64,000 bases of DNA from Mastigias papua (lineage: Eukaryota; Cnidaria; Scyphozoa; Rhizostomeae; Mastigiidae), in contig OZ025277.1 of assembly GCA_964019165.1 (NCBI GenBank), forward strand, positions 12,283,534 through 12,347,533. The letters run 5' to 3'. The position numbers were made by a program, and so were the translations under genes. Of the stretch, positions 30,680-40,600 are shown piece by piece; the first letter of the stretch is position 1, and every line of letters begins with the position of its first letter. Under the pieces are notes generated by a model, which saw only the letters and a list, made by a program, of their open reading frames with translations, was not told where the DNA came from and did no database searches.

Positions 30680-31021
30680 TTAGCTGGTCTTCGCAGAGCC
30701 GAATGCACATAGCGGGATGCACATCTTGCATGTTTCACCGTGGCAGAGGGCTCTGCAGATAGCACACAGAGGGTTGAACGAGACGTCATTGTGTTCGTCG
30801 CCCGAGATCGTGTGATGATGATGAGCGAAGAAAACGGTAGTGGATGCTGAAGACTTGGAGTCACCATCATGGACACTGATGCTGGGCTGATCGTTGTCCG
30901 TGGTGGTCGTGGTGGCTATGATGCCCATAATGACGAGTAGAATAAACGGCAAGAACAGCATGATTAGATGACTCGTACACGTATAGTTGAAACGAAATGG
31001 CAGCAGCAGCGATAGTAGCAT
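30680..31021 (-). CDS. Small membrane protein of the viral element
   Basis: 113-codon ORF. The N-terminal third is hydrophobic (MLFLPFILLVIMGIIA at about residues 20-35), which would act as signal anchor or membrane segment. The C-terminal third has a Cys cluster (CAICRALCHGETCKMCIPLC). The true start may be an internal ATG. No family recognized. It is the first gene inside the left terminal region, read toward the end of the element. Confidence 0.5.
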   Translation of the reverse strand: MLLSLLLPFRFNYTCTSHLIMLFLPFILLVIMGIIATTTTTDNDQPSISVHDGDSKSSASTTVFFAHHHHTISGDEHNDVSFNPLCAICRALCHGETCKMCIPLCAFGSAKTS

Positions 31022-31098
31022 GAGTAGCAGTAACTAGTGATATAGAAAACGAGTACTAATAACGAAACGATGAGAGTCTATAAATTGTAAAGTGGTAG

Positions 31099-31797
31099 TT
31101 ACATTTGTGTGAACGGGCTGGGCGAGATGACCCGTCTGATCCTGTGTAGTATATCGTTGACACGATCCTCGGTAACGGAGGTGGTCTCGTCGTCAAAGTG
31201 TTTTGTCTGCATTCTCTTTCTCTCGTATAAATAGGAGACCTGTGGAAGACTGACATAGGAATTCTGTCGTATGATTTTTTCCATCTCGTCTGGAGTCATT
31301 TTCTGCTGTATCAAGTCGAGCAGGTCGAGTAGGTGTTGTAGTGCACAGCCGTGTTCGTACTCTGGTCGGTCTAGCATGATGCGGTTGACGATCATACCTA
31401 TCATCTGTTTGTTTTGATAGTGATGAAAGTCCTTGTTGGTTAGAAAATCTATGATCTCCAAAACGTCTTTCCGATTGTGTGTACTCTCGTCTAATTGGTC
31501 GAAGTGGTGCTTGATGTTGATGAGCATCGGCTGAACTATCTGTATCTCCCTGTATTGGTTGGATGTTATGATCGAGGCAGGATATCTGATCGCACTCTTG
31601 ACGAGAAATAGAACATCTGCTGGTCGTCTGTCTTGTTGTTGTCTTGAAGCCATGATGAGAACTGACGGTCTGCCCAGCAGGCTGCTCGTATATGTAGTCT
31701 GGGTCGTCACATTCAATTGATTCGTCAGATCCTCTCGTCGATCGGATTGTATGTCTTGTTCTTGTTCCTGTTCAGAGCCGATCGTTGCCGTTGTCAT
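31099..31797 (-). CDS. Unknown viral protein, 232 aa
   Basis: The ATG at 31797-31795 overlaps the stop of the upstream gene as ATGA, the junction style used elsewhere in this element. The N-terminus is Gln/Ser/Thr-rich; from about residue 50 (MASRQQQDRRPADVLFLVKS) it becomes a helical, charged domain with LLDLLDLIQQKMTPDEMEKI near the C-terminus. The reading frame stays open about 390 nt further upstream, overlapping its neighbour, but that part has the composition of a shadow ORF. I do not recognize the family; no disabling change is visible. Confidence 0.55.
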   Translation of the reverse strand: MTTATIGSEQEQEQDIQSDRREDLTNQLNVTTQTTYTSSLLGRPSVLIMASRQQQDRRPADVLFLVKSAIRYPASIITSNQYREIQIVQPMLINIKHHFDQLDESTHNRKDVLEIIDFLTNKDFHHYQNKQMIGMIVNRIMLDRPEYEHGCALQHLLDLLDLIQQKMTPDEMEKIIRQNSYVSLPQVSYLYERKRMQTKHFDDETTSVTEDRVNDILHRIRRVISPSPFTQM

Positions 31798-32330
31798 AGA
31801 GAATACTTTTGTGGATGTTCCTGTTTTCGTGGCGATGTCGATCGGTGAGTTGAGGGGTGAGGTTGTCTGTGATGCAGTACTGTTGATACCGCTTGGACTG
31901 TTGCTGGTATGGAGTGTTTGCGTTGCTCTTGATATCGTCGTAACCTCTCGGCCAATATATGTCGTTCTTCTAGTTCGGCTCGTTCTTGAAATTTTCGTCG
32001 TCGGTCTTGCAGTATTTTGTCTTTTTCCTCGTCTGTTATCAGTATCATGTGGCACGGTGTTGCTTGTATTAGGTCTTTGAGCAGTTGATTTATGGTGCTC
32101 CATTTGTGACTCTTGGGTGTATGCTGGAATATGATCTCCATAGCGGCGAAGTGCGTACACAGTGAGGTGATGCATGGTTTGTTGCCACAATTTGTCTGAT
32201 ATTTTGCCCAGTCGTCGTCTGTCAAATGTGAACTAATCTTGTCTAGTTGTAAGATGAAATCACGAATAACTCTCGGTACGGAAAGTCCCTTGACGAGATA
32301 TCGATTTGGTGCAGGTTCAGTATGCTCCAT
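31794..32330 (-). CDS. Unknown viral protein, 178 aa, possible death-fold-like N-terminus
   Basis: Starts MEHTEPAPNRYLVKGLSVPR with a TATA element (TATAAATA, 32374-32367) about 40 nt upstream. Residues 15-95 are helical with spaced leucines (VIRDFILQLDKISSHLTDDD), which recalls death-domain or Bcl-2-like viral apoptosis regulators, but I see no decisive motif. The C-terminal half is Arg/Glu/Gln-rich (EERHILAERLRRYQEQRK), a likely coiled coil. Intact. Function unknown; the death-fold idea is only a suggestion. Confidence 0.6.
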   Translation of the reverse strand: MEHTEPAPNRYLVKGLSVPRVIRDFILQLDKISSHLTDDDWAKYQTNCGNKPCITSLCTHFAAMEIIFQHTPKSHKWSTINQLLKDLIQATPCHMILITDEEKDKILQDRRRKFQERAELEERHILAERLRRYQEQRKHSIPATVQAVSTVLHHRQPHPSTHRSTSPRKQEHPQKYSL

Positions 32331-32366
32331 GGTATTGATCTGAAAGAGTTTCCACGGGATTTCTCG

Positions 32367-32374
32367 TATTTATA
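32367..32374 (-). promoter_or_regulatory. TATA box of the 31794-32330 gene
   Basis: TATAAATA on the minus strand, 37-44 nt upstream of the ATG. Confidence 0.6.
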
Positions 32375-32439
32375 CAGTCAGTCGTAGGTGATAACAGTTG
32401 GGATCATAAGACCATGTTTAGGCGAGTGCACAGCAATAC

Positions 32440-32585
32440 CTCGGTTACCTACGGAGGTATTGCCATGCTAGTGGTATGGAAATGTTTTCTCCCCAACCCG
32501 CCCAAACTGATCTGTACTGAGTATAGTGCTATGCTACCGGTATGGAAATATTTTCGCCCCAACCTGCCCACAATGGTGTGTTGAG
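32440..32585 (+). repeat. Two direct copies of a ~43-bp regulatory-like unit
   Basis: GCCATGCTAGTGGTATGGAAATGTTTTCTCCCCAACCCGCCCA near 32462 recurs near 32529 with a handful of changes. It lies between the divergent 31794-32330 (minus) and 32853 (plus) genes, so it may be a shared upstream control element. Confidence 0.6.
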
Positions 32586-32606
32586 TACAAAGGTCGAATT
32601 CCTGAG

Positions 32607-32725
32607 ATAAACCTCAAAAAACCTCAAATAACCTCAAATCCCTCATAAGAGGTATTTCTGAGGCAATGTGAGGACTTTTGAGGTTATTTGAAGGTATTTG
32701 AGGTTTTTTGAGGGGATTTGAGGGT
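32607..32725. repeat. Long imperfect palindrome (CCTCAAA / TTTGAGG)
   Basis: The left arm CCTCAAAAAACCTCAAATAA continues to 32638; the right arm from 32672 is its complement (GAGGTTATTTGAAGGTATTT then GAGGTTTTTTGAGG). The loop is about 35 nt. The palindrome lies directly upstream of TATATATAG at 32736. Confidence 0.85.
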
Positions 32726-32735
32726 GAATCTCTGT

Positions 32736-32744
32736 ATATATAGT
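32736..32744 (+). promoter_or_regulatory. TATA box before the RING-finger gene
   Basis: TATATATAG about 110 nt upstream of the ATG at 32853. Confidence 0.5.
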
Positions 32745-32852
32745 GGGGACATTTCCCTACAGCCAGATGCTTGCTATACTAAGCCTGAAACTCTAGTAGT
32801 GATACAGCAAAGTTTCTTATAAGTTACAAGTTTCTTATATAAGTTTCTTATA

Positions 32853-34496
32853 ATGGATCTCAGAGAAAGATCAAGTACTATGAATTATTCTGAGTATGAC
32901 GAGAGAGATGAGGTGGTGTTACGGGAGGTGGTGGTGGACGAGGACGGTCGAGCATTACCGGCACTTGAGCAGGCAGGAATGTTTTTTTTCTCAAATTTTG
33001 TTTTCTCAACTGAAATTTTTTTCTTCATGTACTTTTTGTCTTTTCTCGTAATTCCCGGGTATTTAATATTTTTTATCTTTCAGATACGACCATTCAAGCA
33101 GTTGGCTAATGATCTGACTCAAGAGGCAGAAGATGCATGAAACAGATGAGAGCTCCAAGAACGGCTGGCTCGGGAGCAAGAGCACATACGAAGAATTCGT
33201 GTGGGGTTGAGTCAAATGTGACGGACTGTTCGTCTTGGACGATACCATCCTCGTTGCGTGGATGGTGTGGCAACGGTGACGGTGACAGGACCTGATGGTC
33301 CTGTCGATACTGCTACCAGTACTCATGCCAATAGGTTGTCATCCTCGACGGACTCATGACGGCTGCCCTCGATTGCCTCTCTCGTTGAGGGTGTAGGTAC
33401 TACCGAGGATGCAAAAGTGACTGGTGAGGAGGTGAAACTCCCGGAATCCAGATCACGAAAAGCCGGTGAGGATGTGACAGTCCTAGAATCCGGTGACTCG
33501 GTTGCCTACTCCTCGGGCTCTCCCGATGCCTGGAAGGACATGGGGTCATTTCGTCTATATCAGACGGGACCTCTCCCGTCCGACCTGTACTGGAAGCCCA
33601 GTGTGGAGGCCAGTAATTGCTTCAGGGAGATCAAGGGACTCGAGACAGAGAGGTGGCAGCTGCTCGATTAGTCAGTCGACATCACAGCCGAGACGTGGAT
33701 CAACACGTTGGCTCGAGATGTCGGGATCAATGCGTCAACAGATCTTTCGCTCTTGGCCGAACTGATGACCTATCGGTTTCAGTCGGAATTGTGCGGTAGT
33801 CGTGCGGTCGTCGAGATACCGATGGGACTGCGATCGGACATGGGTGCCTCTTGTTGCGTGTGCCAATCCACCCTGTCGGAGCTGTCGACAGTCTCTCTGA
33901 GACTGTTGTCGGTCGCACCGTGCGGTCATCTCCTGTGTCAGGACTGTTACGCCACTCTGTTTGGCATGAAACTCGACGACGATAGAGTCCCGTCCCGTAT
34001 CGGTCAGCCTCGGCTGGACGTGGATGCGGAGGAAATCATCTGCGAGACGTGTCGACGGACTGTGCTCTGCCCTCACTGTAGGGTCAGCCTGATGCAGGAG
34101 GAGGCTGAGGTCCGACGGGTTCTGACCCTGATTTCTACGGAGCGTCTTCGGGTACGATTGCAGATCTATCGGAAGGCGCTTCAGAAATCGCAGGTCAGAG
34201 AGGAGAGGTATCGTGATGGGTACAGGTACTCCTGTGAGCGTGCAGACCATGCCGAGCGCTTGTGTCGGTATCTTGTCTCTTGGGACAGTATGACTCGATG
34301 GGCCCGTACTGCCATGCTTGTCGAGACGACGCTTCCGCCTGTCAGTGGTGGGGGTGCTTGTCCTGGCAAGAAGCGCAAGACCTCTGATGCCAGCACTTGC
34401 ACCAGGATCGACAGGAAGAGACAGAGGAAGAGGGCTCTCACTGTCACCATTGCCTCATCGTCGTCGAGCAATGTGACCGATATCGGCCAGACATAG
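32853..34496 (+). pseudogene. RING-finger protein, five in-frame stops
   Basis: One reading frame runs from ATG 32853 to TAG 34494, crossed by TGA at 33138, 33147, 33219 and 33357 and TAG at 33669. Near the C-terminal third a RING-type zinc domain is seen: CCVCQSTL, CGHLLCQDCY and CPHC, with an extra CETC pair before the last (about 33857-34085); it would be a ubiquitin ligase domain. A coiled-coil-like Arg/Gln stretch and an Arg/Lys-rich tail (KKRKTSD, RKRQRKRA) follow. Residues 44-77 are strongly hydrophobic and may be a membrane segment or an unspliced insert. If internal starts are used, 33708-34496 alone is a 262-codon open piece. Viral RING proteins often steer host proteins to degradation; that role is inferred. 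Confidence 0.7.
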
Positions 34497-34691
34497 TCGG
34501 TCAATCTCGGCTCGATCTCTTACATGAGAGACACAGAGACATGAACTTGTATATTTAGATATTTTTGTATATAGTTTGCTGTCGAAGATCAAAGACGATG
34601 AAGAGACTGACCTGATTTGTGATTACTGTATATATATTCTTACATTGTACAAGTATATTCTTATTGATTGTTGTTATGTATACTTGTCTTA

Positions 34692-35183
34692 CTATATGCT
34701 GTTGTCATCTTCTTGAGTCGAACAGTGCGACTGGAAAAGGTCATCGTCTGGGTGTAGTGCATCTGCCAGTTGCATCTGGCTATAGCTCTGAAATCGTATC
34801 CATAGTACTTTGCTCATGTATGCCTGTTGCAGTGCATTGTTAACCCAGGCAACCTCGGGTCTAGATGGCCAGCACGACTGCGAATTGAAGAACTGTGTAT
34901 CATCGGTCTCTATTCGTATCTCCCTCTTTCTTCCGAAGCAATACATAGAATGGATTAGACAAATGTTGAAATAGTGCTGGTGCGAACCTAGACTGTTTAA
35001 TAGTTGTAGTATCGTTTGTACATCCTCGTTGCTTGCGAACAGAAAAAATGTTTTCACATTGATAATGGGTGGTAGGTCATTTTCACCAGAGTCACTATCA
35101 GGAGCAGCACCAGCAGTGACTGCCACGAGACCGATAGCGACACCTGTGAGCACAGCAGCTAGTAGTACATTGATGCGAGACAT
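34692..35183 (-). CDS. Secreted or membrane-anchored viral protein, 163 aa
   Basis: Begins MSRINVLLAAVLTGVAIGLV, a clear signal peptide or anchor, with likely cleavage near AGA/AP (residues 25-28). The rest is soluble with four cysteines. No family recognized. Intact. The minus-strand position between the RING gene and the next minus gene suggests an early accessory cluster. Confidence 0.55.
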   Translation of the reverse strand: MSRINVLLAAVLTGVAIGLVAVTAGAAPDSDSGENDLPPIINVKTFFLFASNEDVQTILQLLNSLGSHQHYFNICLIHSMYCFGRKREIRIETDDTQFFNSQSCWPSRPEVAWVNNALQQAYMSKVLWIRFQSYSQMQLADALHPDDDLFQSHCSTQEDDNSI

Positions 35184-35300
35184 GTTATCGAGTGCAGTGT
35201 GTACTCTAGTCCACTAATCTATAGATAAGGCAGAATACGAGAAATAAAAAACTACCGATAGTAGAACAGAAACCGGTGTATAAATTATGAGAGATAATAA

Positions 35301-36481
35301 CTAGATATCAAGTTCAAGTAAAGCGGCATCATCTGTCTGCATGTCATCCTCTGCTGCATCCTCTTCCTCTTCTTGATTCTCTATCTCTCGTAGGACTACA
35401 CGTTTTTTACTCTCTTGAGGGGTGTTCTGCTGTTCTCATCTGTGAGTTTTTTCTTCAGCATCACGGAGCTAGGTGGTGTAGTCACTTGAGAGTCATCGTC
35501 TCCATCTGTTGAGTCGATTTTTTGTAACTCCAACAGTTGCTGAAGAGATGTGGGTGGTGGTCATAGCTTCCCGTGTACTGGTGTCACTCTATCATCTTTT
35601 GATATGTGCATCAACCGTTTCACTGTATCCTCAGATGCATGACCAGCCGATGAGTGGTACAACTGGTCGGCCACTGTAGTATAGAATAGTGAATCTGCTT
35701 GATGCAGCTTGGTAGTTATGCATGTTTGTGGAGTTCCCGAGCCACCCGTATCTGGTGGAGCTAAATAGGGTATTAATGCCAGAACCTCACGAGGTGTTAA
35801 CGTCAATACGGAGACGTCAGATATCGGCTGGTTATTGGCCGTGTTTATGCGATGAATTATCGCGCACACACCCACCCACGATACCATGTCGCAGGTATTC
35901 ACTCCATAGAAACTGGTCTTTACAAGATGTGTTATTATCTCATCTTGTTCTTAGTGCTTTGTACGCGGATTTGTAAACTTGACAATCTCTGTCCAATAGT
36001 CGTTGCTACTGATTGGTGTTGTTGTACTGTGTTGTCGTCGACTGAACGCATTCTCGGCTAATTGTTTGTTCGTCTCCTCTTCTTGAGGTGTTGACGGTAT
36101 GGCACAGTCAAACAGTAGCCCGTGATTGAGAGCTATGTATCTGGCAAAGTTTGCACCGGTTGCACGCCCTATTGTGGTTTTGAACACTGACACAGCCTGG
36201 CGCACTTTAACAATAATTTTAGACAATGCTCATAGCACATTCTGCATCGCTGATGGTGAGAAATGGAGTTTCTGTTTCGCTCCCTGTCCGCTGTCAGACT
36301 CGAACTTTTCCTTTGCTAGAATGATACTCTTTCGCCAATCTATCTCGGGAATTGTCGCATCTCTGTATTGCTGAACATAGCAGACGAGTTGAATATCTTC
36401 TCGGTCCTCGACACTGTGTGTGATTATGTCTATGTCTCCACACTGGAAGTAGCCAGGATGTTCTGGTAACGATAGAGTCAT
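35301..36481 (-). pseudogene. Unknown viral protein (~390 codons), three stops and a frameshift
   Basis: Three ORFs (36230-36481, 35951-36226, 35561-35902) lie in one minus frame, separated only by TGA (36230), TAA (35951) and TGA (35561). The frame goes on to 35420, where a shift at a CCCC run leads into an acidic tail that starts QESKKRVVLREIENQEEEED and ends LLELDI at 35301. The first ATG (36481) begins MTLSLPEHPGYFQCGDIDII. No family recognized. It is divergent to the polymerase gene, sharing a repeat-rich intergenic region; this hints at an early or replication-linked gene. Confidence 0.55.
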
Positions 36482-36599
36482 GATGATAATCTACTGTCAA
36501 CACGTAACAGCATGTTATTTTATAATATTAGTGTGAATGGGTTCAGTGGTTGTATCCGGGGGTATTCACAATACTAAAATTATCCATACTATCACCAGT

Positions 36600-36870
36600 T
36601 TCGTGTCAAGTTGACGGATACATTGCCATGATCATGCGATATCTGATGCATGGCAATGTCTCAGCTGTCAACTCTATATGTCAAGTTGATGGACGTTGCA
36701 TTGTTCCTGTCATGTTGACGGGAGCATTGCCATGACCATGCACTGTCTGATGCATGGCAATGTCTCAGCTGTCACATTGACATGTCAAATTGATGGACGT
36801 TGCATCGCTCCTGTCATGTTGATGGGAGCATTGCCATGACCATGCAATGTCTGATGCATGACAATGTGTC
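36600..36870 (+). repeat. ~100-bp tandem repeat carrying palindromes
   Basis: Nearly three copies of a unit of about 98-105 bp. Each contains CATTGCCATGACCATGC followed by GATGCATGGCAATG, an imperfect inverted repeat, and TGTCAAGTTGATGGACGTTGCAT-like text. It sits between the divergent 36481 (minus) and 36979 (plus) genes, a typical place for shared enhancers or a replication origin. Confidence 0.85.
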
Positions 36871-36910
36871 AGCTGCCTAACGGAGAGTATATACATGTCC
36901 TGACTAGGTT

Positions 36911-36919
36911 TTACTATAA
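36911..36919 (+). promoter_or_regulatory. TATA box before the zinc-finger/polymerase gene
   Basis: CTATAAATAG about 65 nt upstream of ATG 36979. The start is preceded by GAGGTAAGTG. Confidence 0.65.
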
Positions 36920-36978
36920 ATAGGGGTGTGTGATTGCTCGCCGTCTCCAGTCGAGTGGAGTGCTGAGTGAGGTAAGTG

Positions 36979-37659
36979 ATGTTTTACTGTCAAGTTTGTG
37001 GTTCGTCATTTACATCTGTAGCCACGCTTGATGCACATACTGAACAAGTACATGACAAACATACATGCAGAATTTGTACAGGTGAGCATGACAATGAAGA
37101 TGAGTGTGACCGAATTGATGGACTCGAGACTACGTCAAACGTTGATCACGTTCGTTATTCTCGAGATGAGCTCGTGAGGCATGTGCGAGATCAGCATCAG
37201 ATACACATATCCGAGTGTCGACACTGTGACAGACGACTATTTTATGGTGATGCAAATCTTGCCTGTCACAATACTGTTGTTCACAGATGAAAATGTATCT
37301 ATTGTAACGAGACTTTTCCAAGTTGCAGTCAAGTGCGACAACATGTTGTCACTTGTCATGGCTCGCATACATGTCACTTTTGTGATAATATATATTCTGC
37401 ATCATCGCCTCTGTACATTCATCAGAAGCAACATTGTCATCGTAAATTTAAATGTACTACATGTGATAGAGAGTTTCCGACCCTGGTTCAGTGTAACACT
37501 CACATGAGTGCTCACATATCTAGAATCGGAGCATGTTCGATGCAGCGAGAACCATCAATGTGACGACATGGGCTGGCATGGAATCGTTTGGTACATGTCG
37601 ATAGGCCATGGTATGATGATGCCGACAAACTACTCGGTTACGGTTGTATACAGTAGTGA
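36979..37659 (+). pseudogene. C2H2 zinc-finger region, N-terminal to or upstream of the polymerase
   Basis: From ATG 36979 the frame encodes at least five Cys2His2-type units (FYCQVCGSSFTS...H..H; CRHCDRRL...H; KCIYCNETFPS; CHFCDNIYSA; KCTTCDREFPT). TGA codons at 37288 and 37561 and TAG/TGA at 37654-37659 interrupt it, yet finger spacing continues straight across the first. The same frame leads into the polymerase at 37675, so it is either an N-terminal domain of that protein or a separate gene just upstream. Zinc fingers at the N-terminus of Polinton-like polymerases are plausible; the fusion is not proven. Confidence 0.7.
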
Positions 37660-37674
37660 ATAAACGATCGATAT

Positions 37675-40600
37675 GTGGAACTACGAGGTAGACAGGCTCC
37701 TGGTACTAGTGAAGATGCTGATGCGGACCTGAGACGACAGGCAACAGAGCACGTTCTCTCGTCGTATAGAGATCGAATTCAAGATATCTACAGGAGATCA
37801 GCAACTGATTATGTAGACCATACTACGGCAGTAAACGGTATCATTGAGAGATTTGATGTCACATTACTGGAGAGACGAGATTTTTTGACACAAGTTGAGA
37901 GTGCGTTACGAGATATATTTGATATAATTAGACGACAACAACCATATAAGCTTGGGATCGCGTTTGGGTTTTTACTGTATAAAACTGAGACTGATGAATT
38001 CAGTACATTTTTTGTCATTCAACATCTTAGTAGGGATCTATCGAATCGTGTTGTCATAAATCAGATGCCAAATATATGGTGTATTTGGAACGCACAAGAC
38101 GAGGATAGTGTTATTAGTGATATACGTAACATGGAATTTTTCGATCTAGTTCGTCATCATTTCGATACGAATTATAACTTTATTATTGTTCGAATGACTC
38201 ATATGGTCATAGAGGTGTTTCCTATGGATCAGTGTGCTTTGCAGGACAGAGTGTTGGATCAAGGTGGATCACAGTTGTATGGACGAGGACGATCCGATGA
38301 TGAGCAAGATCATGCACGACAGTTTATTCATTTCAAAGCAGAGGATGATGAAGATACAGACGATGATTATGACAAAGACTATGAAGATGATGAGGACCGA
38401 TGACCGTCATCAGGATCACAAGACGAGATTAAACAATATATAAATAGACTGCAACATGGACCACACCAGACACTCGTTAGTTTAGATCGAGAAATTACGA
38501 GACGGACATCTTTTGACCGATTATGTTTTTTTGCCCAGCTGGCCTGGTCGCATTTGAAAGTGACAGAACCAAATGCATCAGGATCTCGATTGAGAGAGGT
38601 AACAAAAGAGTACTATGAGGTATATCGTCAGCAGTACAATGTTATCGAGGATGATATGTTTTGCGGTATACATATAGCTACTATCCCATATATGGAATAT
38701 TTATTTCAAACAAGGATAAATGTGTTTGATATACGTCGAGTGGAGACTGACGACAATGGAAAAGAACGTCCGTATATTCAACCGTTGTATGTATCATCTG
38801 GATCTCATGTGTATAACAATTCGTATCCTACAGTGAATCTATTATTTTTTGACAATCATTACTACAATATACGAGATATGAAAGCTCTGAATACCCCTCA
38901 TGGATATACATGTCCGTCATGTGGAAAATCATTTGCATCAAGAAAGTTATCTACCATTAAAAGACATATGACACACCATTGTGACAAACGTCATGTTCGT
39001 TACAAGAAGGGATGTATACAACCTCCAGAAAATAGATGGGTAGAGGCGCGCCGAGTGTTCTCCATACCCAACGAGATGTTGAGCGATGAAACGCTCTGGT
39101 ACACAAGTGAGTTTGTAACATTTGATTTTGAAGCTCGTATTGACAGAGTTCCTGTAGAGGAGTTCAGTGAGATGGGTGATCATGATGCATACGAAGACGA
39201 TGGAACTCGATGTACAGAAGAAGACTATCTAGATCGAGGACCGAACGAATCAAGTGTGTTAGTTAATATTCCCTTATCGTTCGCTATTGCCACAAACATA
39301 CCCCTGTTCCTGGCTAGAAGAGCGTGATGGTATATATGTAGCGTACAGATGTAACAAGAATCCGACCATTCTGACTGACGAATTTGTAACATTACTTGCA
39401 CGTATAGCAGTTGTGCGTAGACGATTAATGATTGAGAGATACCAGGATATTATTCAACATACTCACGAGTGGTTTGCCGAGAAAGGTCTCACTATGGATA
39501 TAACAGATCTGGAGGGTACTGTTGCACCGACAGTATTGGATGACACCAACAATACTAATGATGCATATCGCAATATGGACACTCTACGAAAAGAGGTACA
39601 TCTTATCAAAAAGTTAAGAGAAGTTATATCCGTATTGCCTGTGTTGGGTTTTAACTCTAGTGCATATGACATTCCCCTGATCAAAAAGTGGCTGTTTCCA
39701 CGACTTGTATCCTATGCAGGAGGTGATACAACCCGTATACAGTTTGTCAAGAAGTCAATTAATCGATATGCCAGCTTATATGCGAGAGCAGGAGACAGTG
39801 GTTTATCGTTCCTTGATATCATGCACTACCTGGCTCCAGGATTTAATTTGGATCATTTTATTAGATCATTTGCCAGTAGTGAGAGTCAAGACCGTCTTGG
39901 AGATAAATCAGTGTTCCCCTACGAATATATTGACAACTTCGATCATTTATCCGAAACATCCCTGCCTCCCTATGAAGCATTTTACAGCAGACTTTGGAAT
40001 GGAAATATTTTAGATTTGGACTACAGAAGGTTTAAGTCAGAGGGAGGAGAAAGTACGGGTAGAGCGGCACCTGCAACAGGTCAGGAAGTGTATGCTCGAC
40101 TACTAGAACAATGGGCTACACAAGGATGGAGAACGATTGGAGACTATCTTCGCTATTATAATATTCAGGATGTCGGTCCATTTTTAGAAGGGGTAATAGC
40201 CTACTCACATCAACTACGTGCTCAAGGTGTTGATATGGTACGTGATGCTATCTCACTACCTGGTTTAGCCAAACACATTTTATCATACGTACCAGCACGC
40301 ATGCTGCACTATATCTCCAATCCGTATATTTATGAAGAGATTCGTTGCAACGAAGTGGGTGGACAATCGATCATTTTCACGAGACGGAACGATGAGGACC
40401 ATCCATATGTCAAGGGATTCAATGCAAATTCCCTGTATTTATATTGTCTGGGAGAAGGTCAATTTGTAGGACAGCCTATTATATATAAGGAAGATGGTGA
40501 ATATTTGTCTAGAGCAGAGAGTGAGTCGCTGCAAGGATCTTGTCGACCGTACGGACGGGATAGTAAAGAGGCAGAAAGGTATTTGACATATTATGGTGAT

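Noticed and set aside
31751..32080. 109-codon plus-strand ORF
   Set aside because: Antisense to the overlapping minus-strand gene pair, with composition of a shadow frame.
33735..34504. Long minus-strand ORFs across the RING gene
   Set aside because: Antisense shadows; the plus frame has the zinc-ligand pattern.
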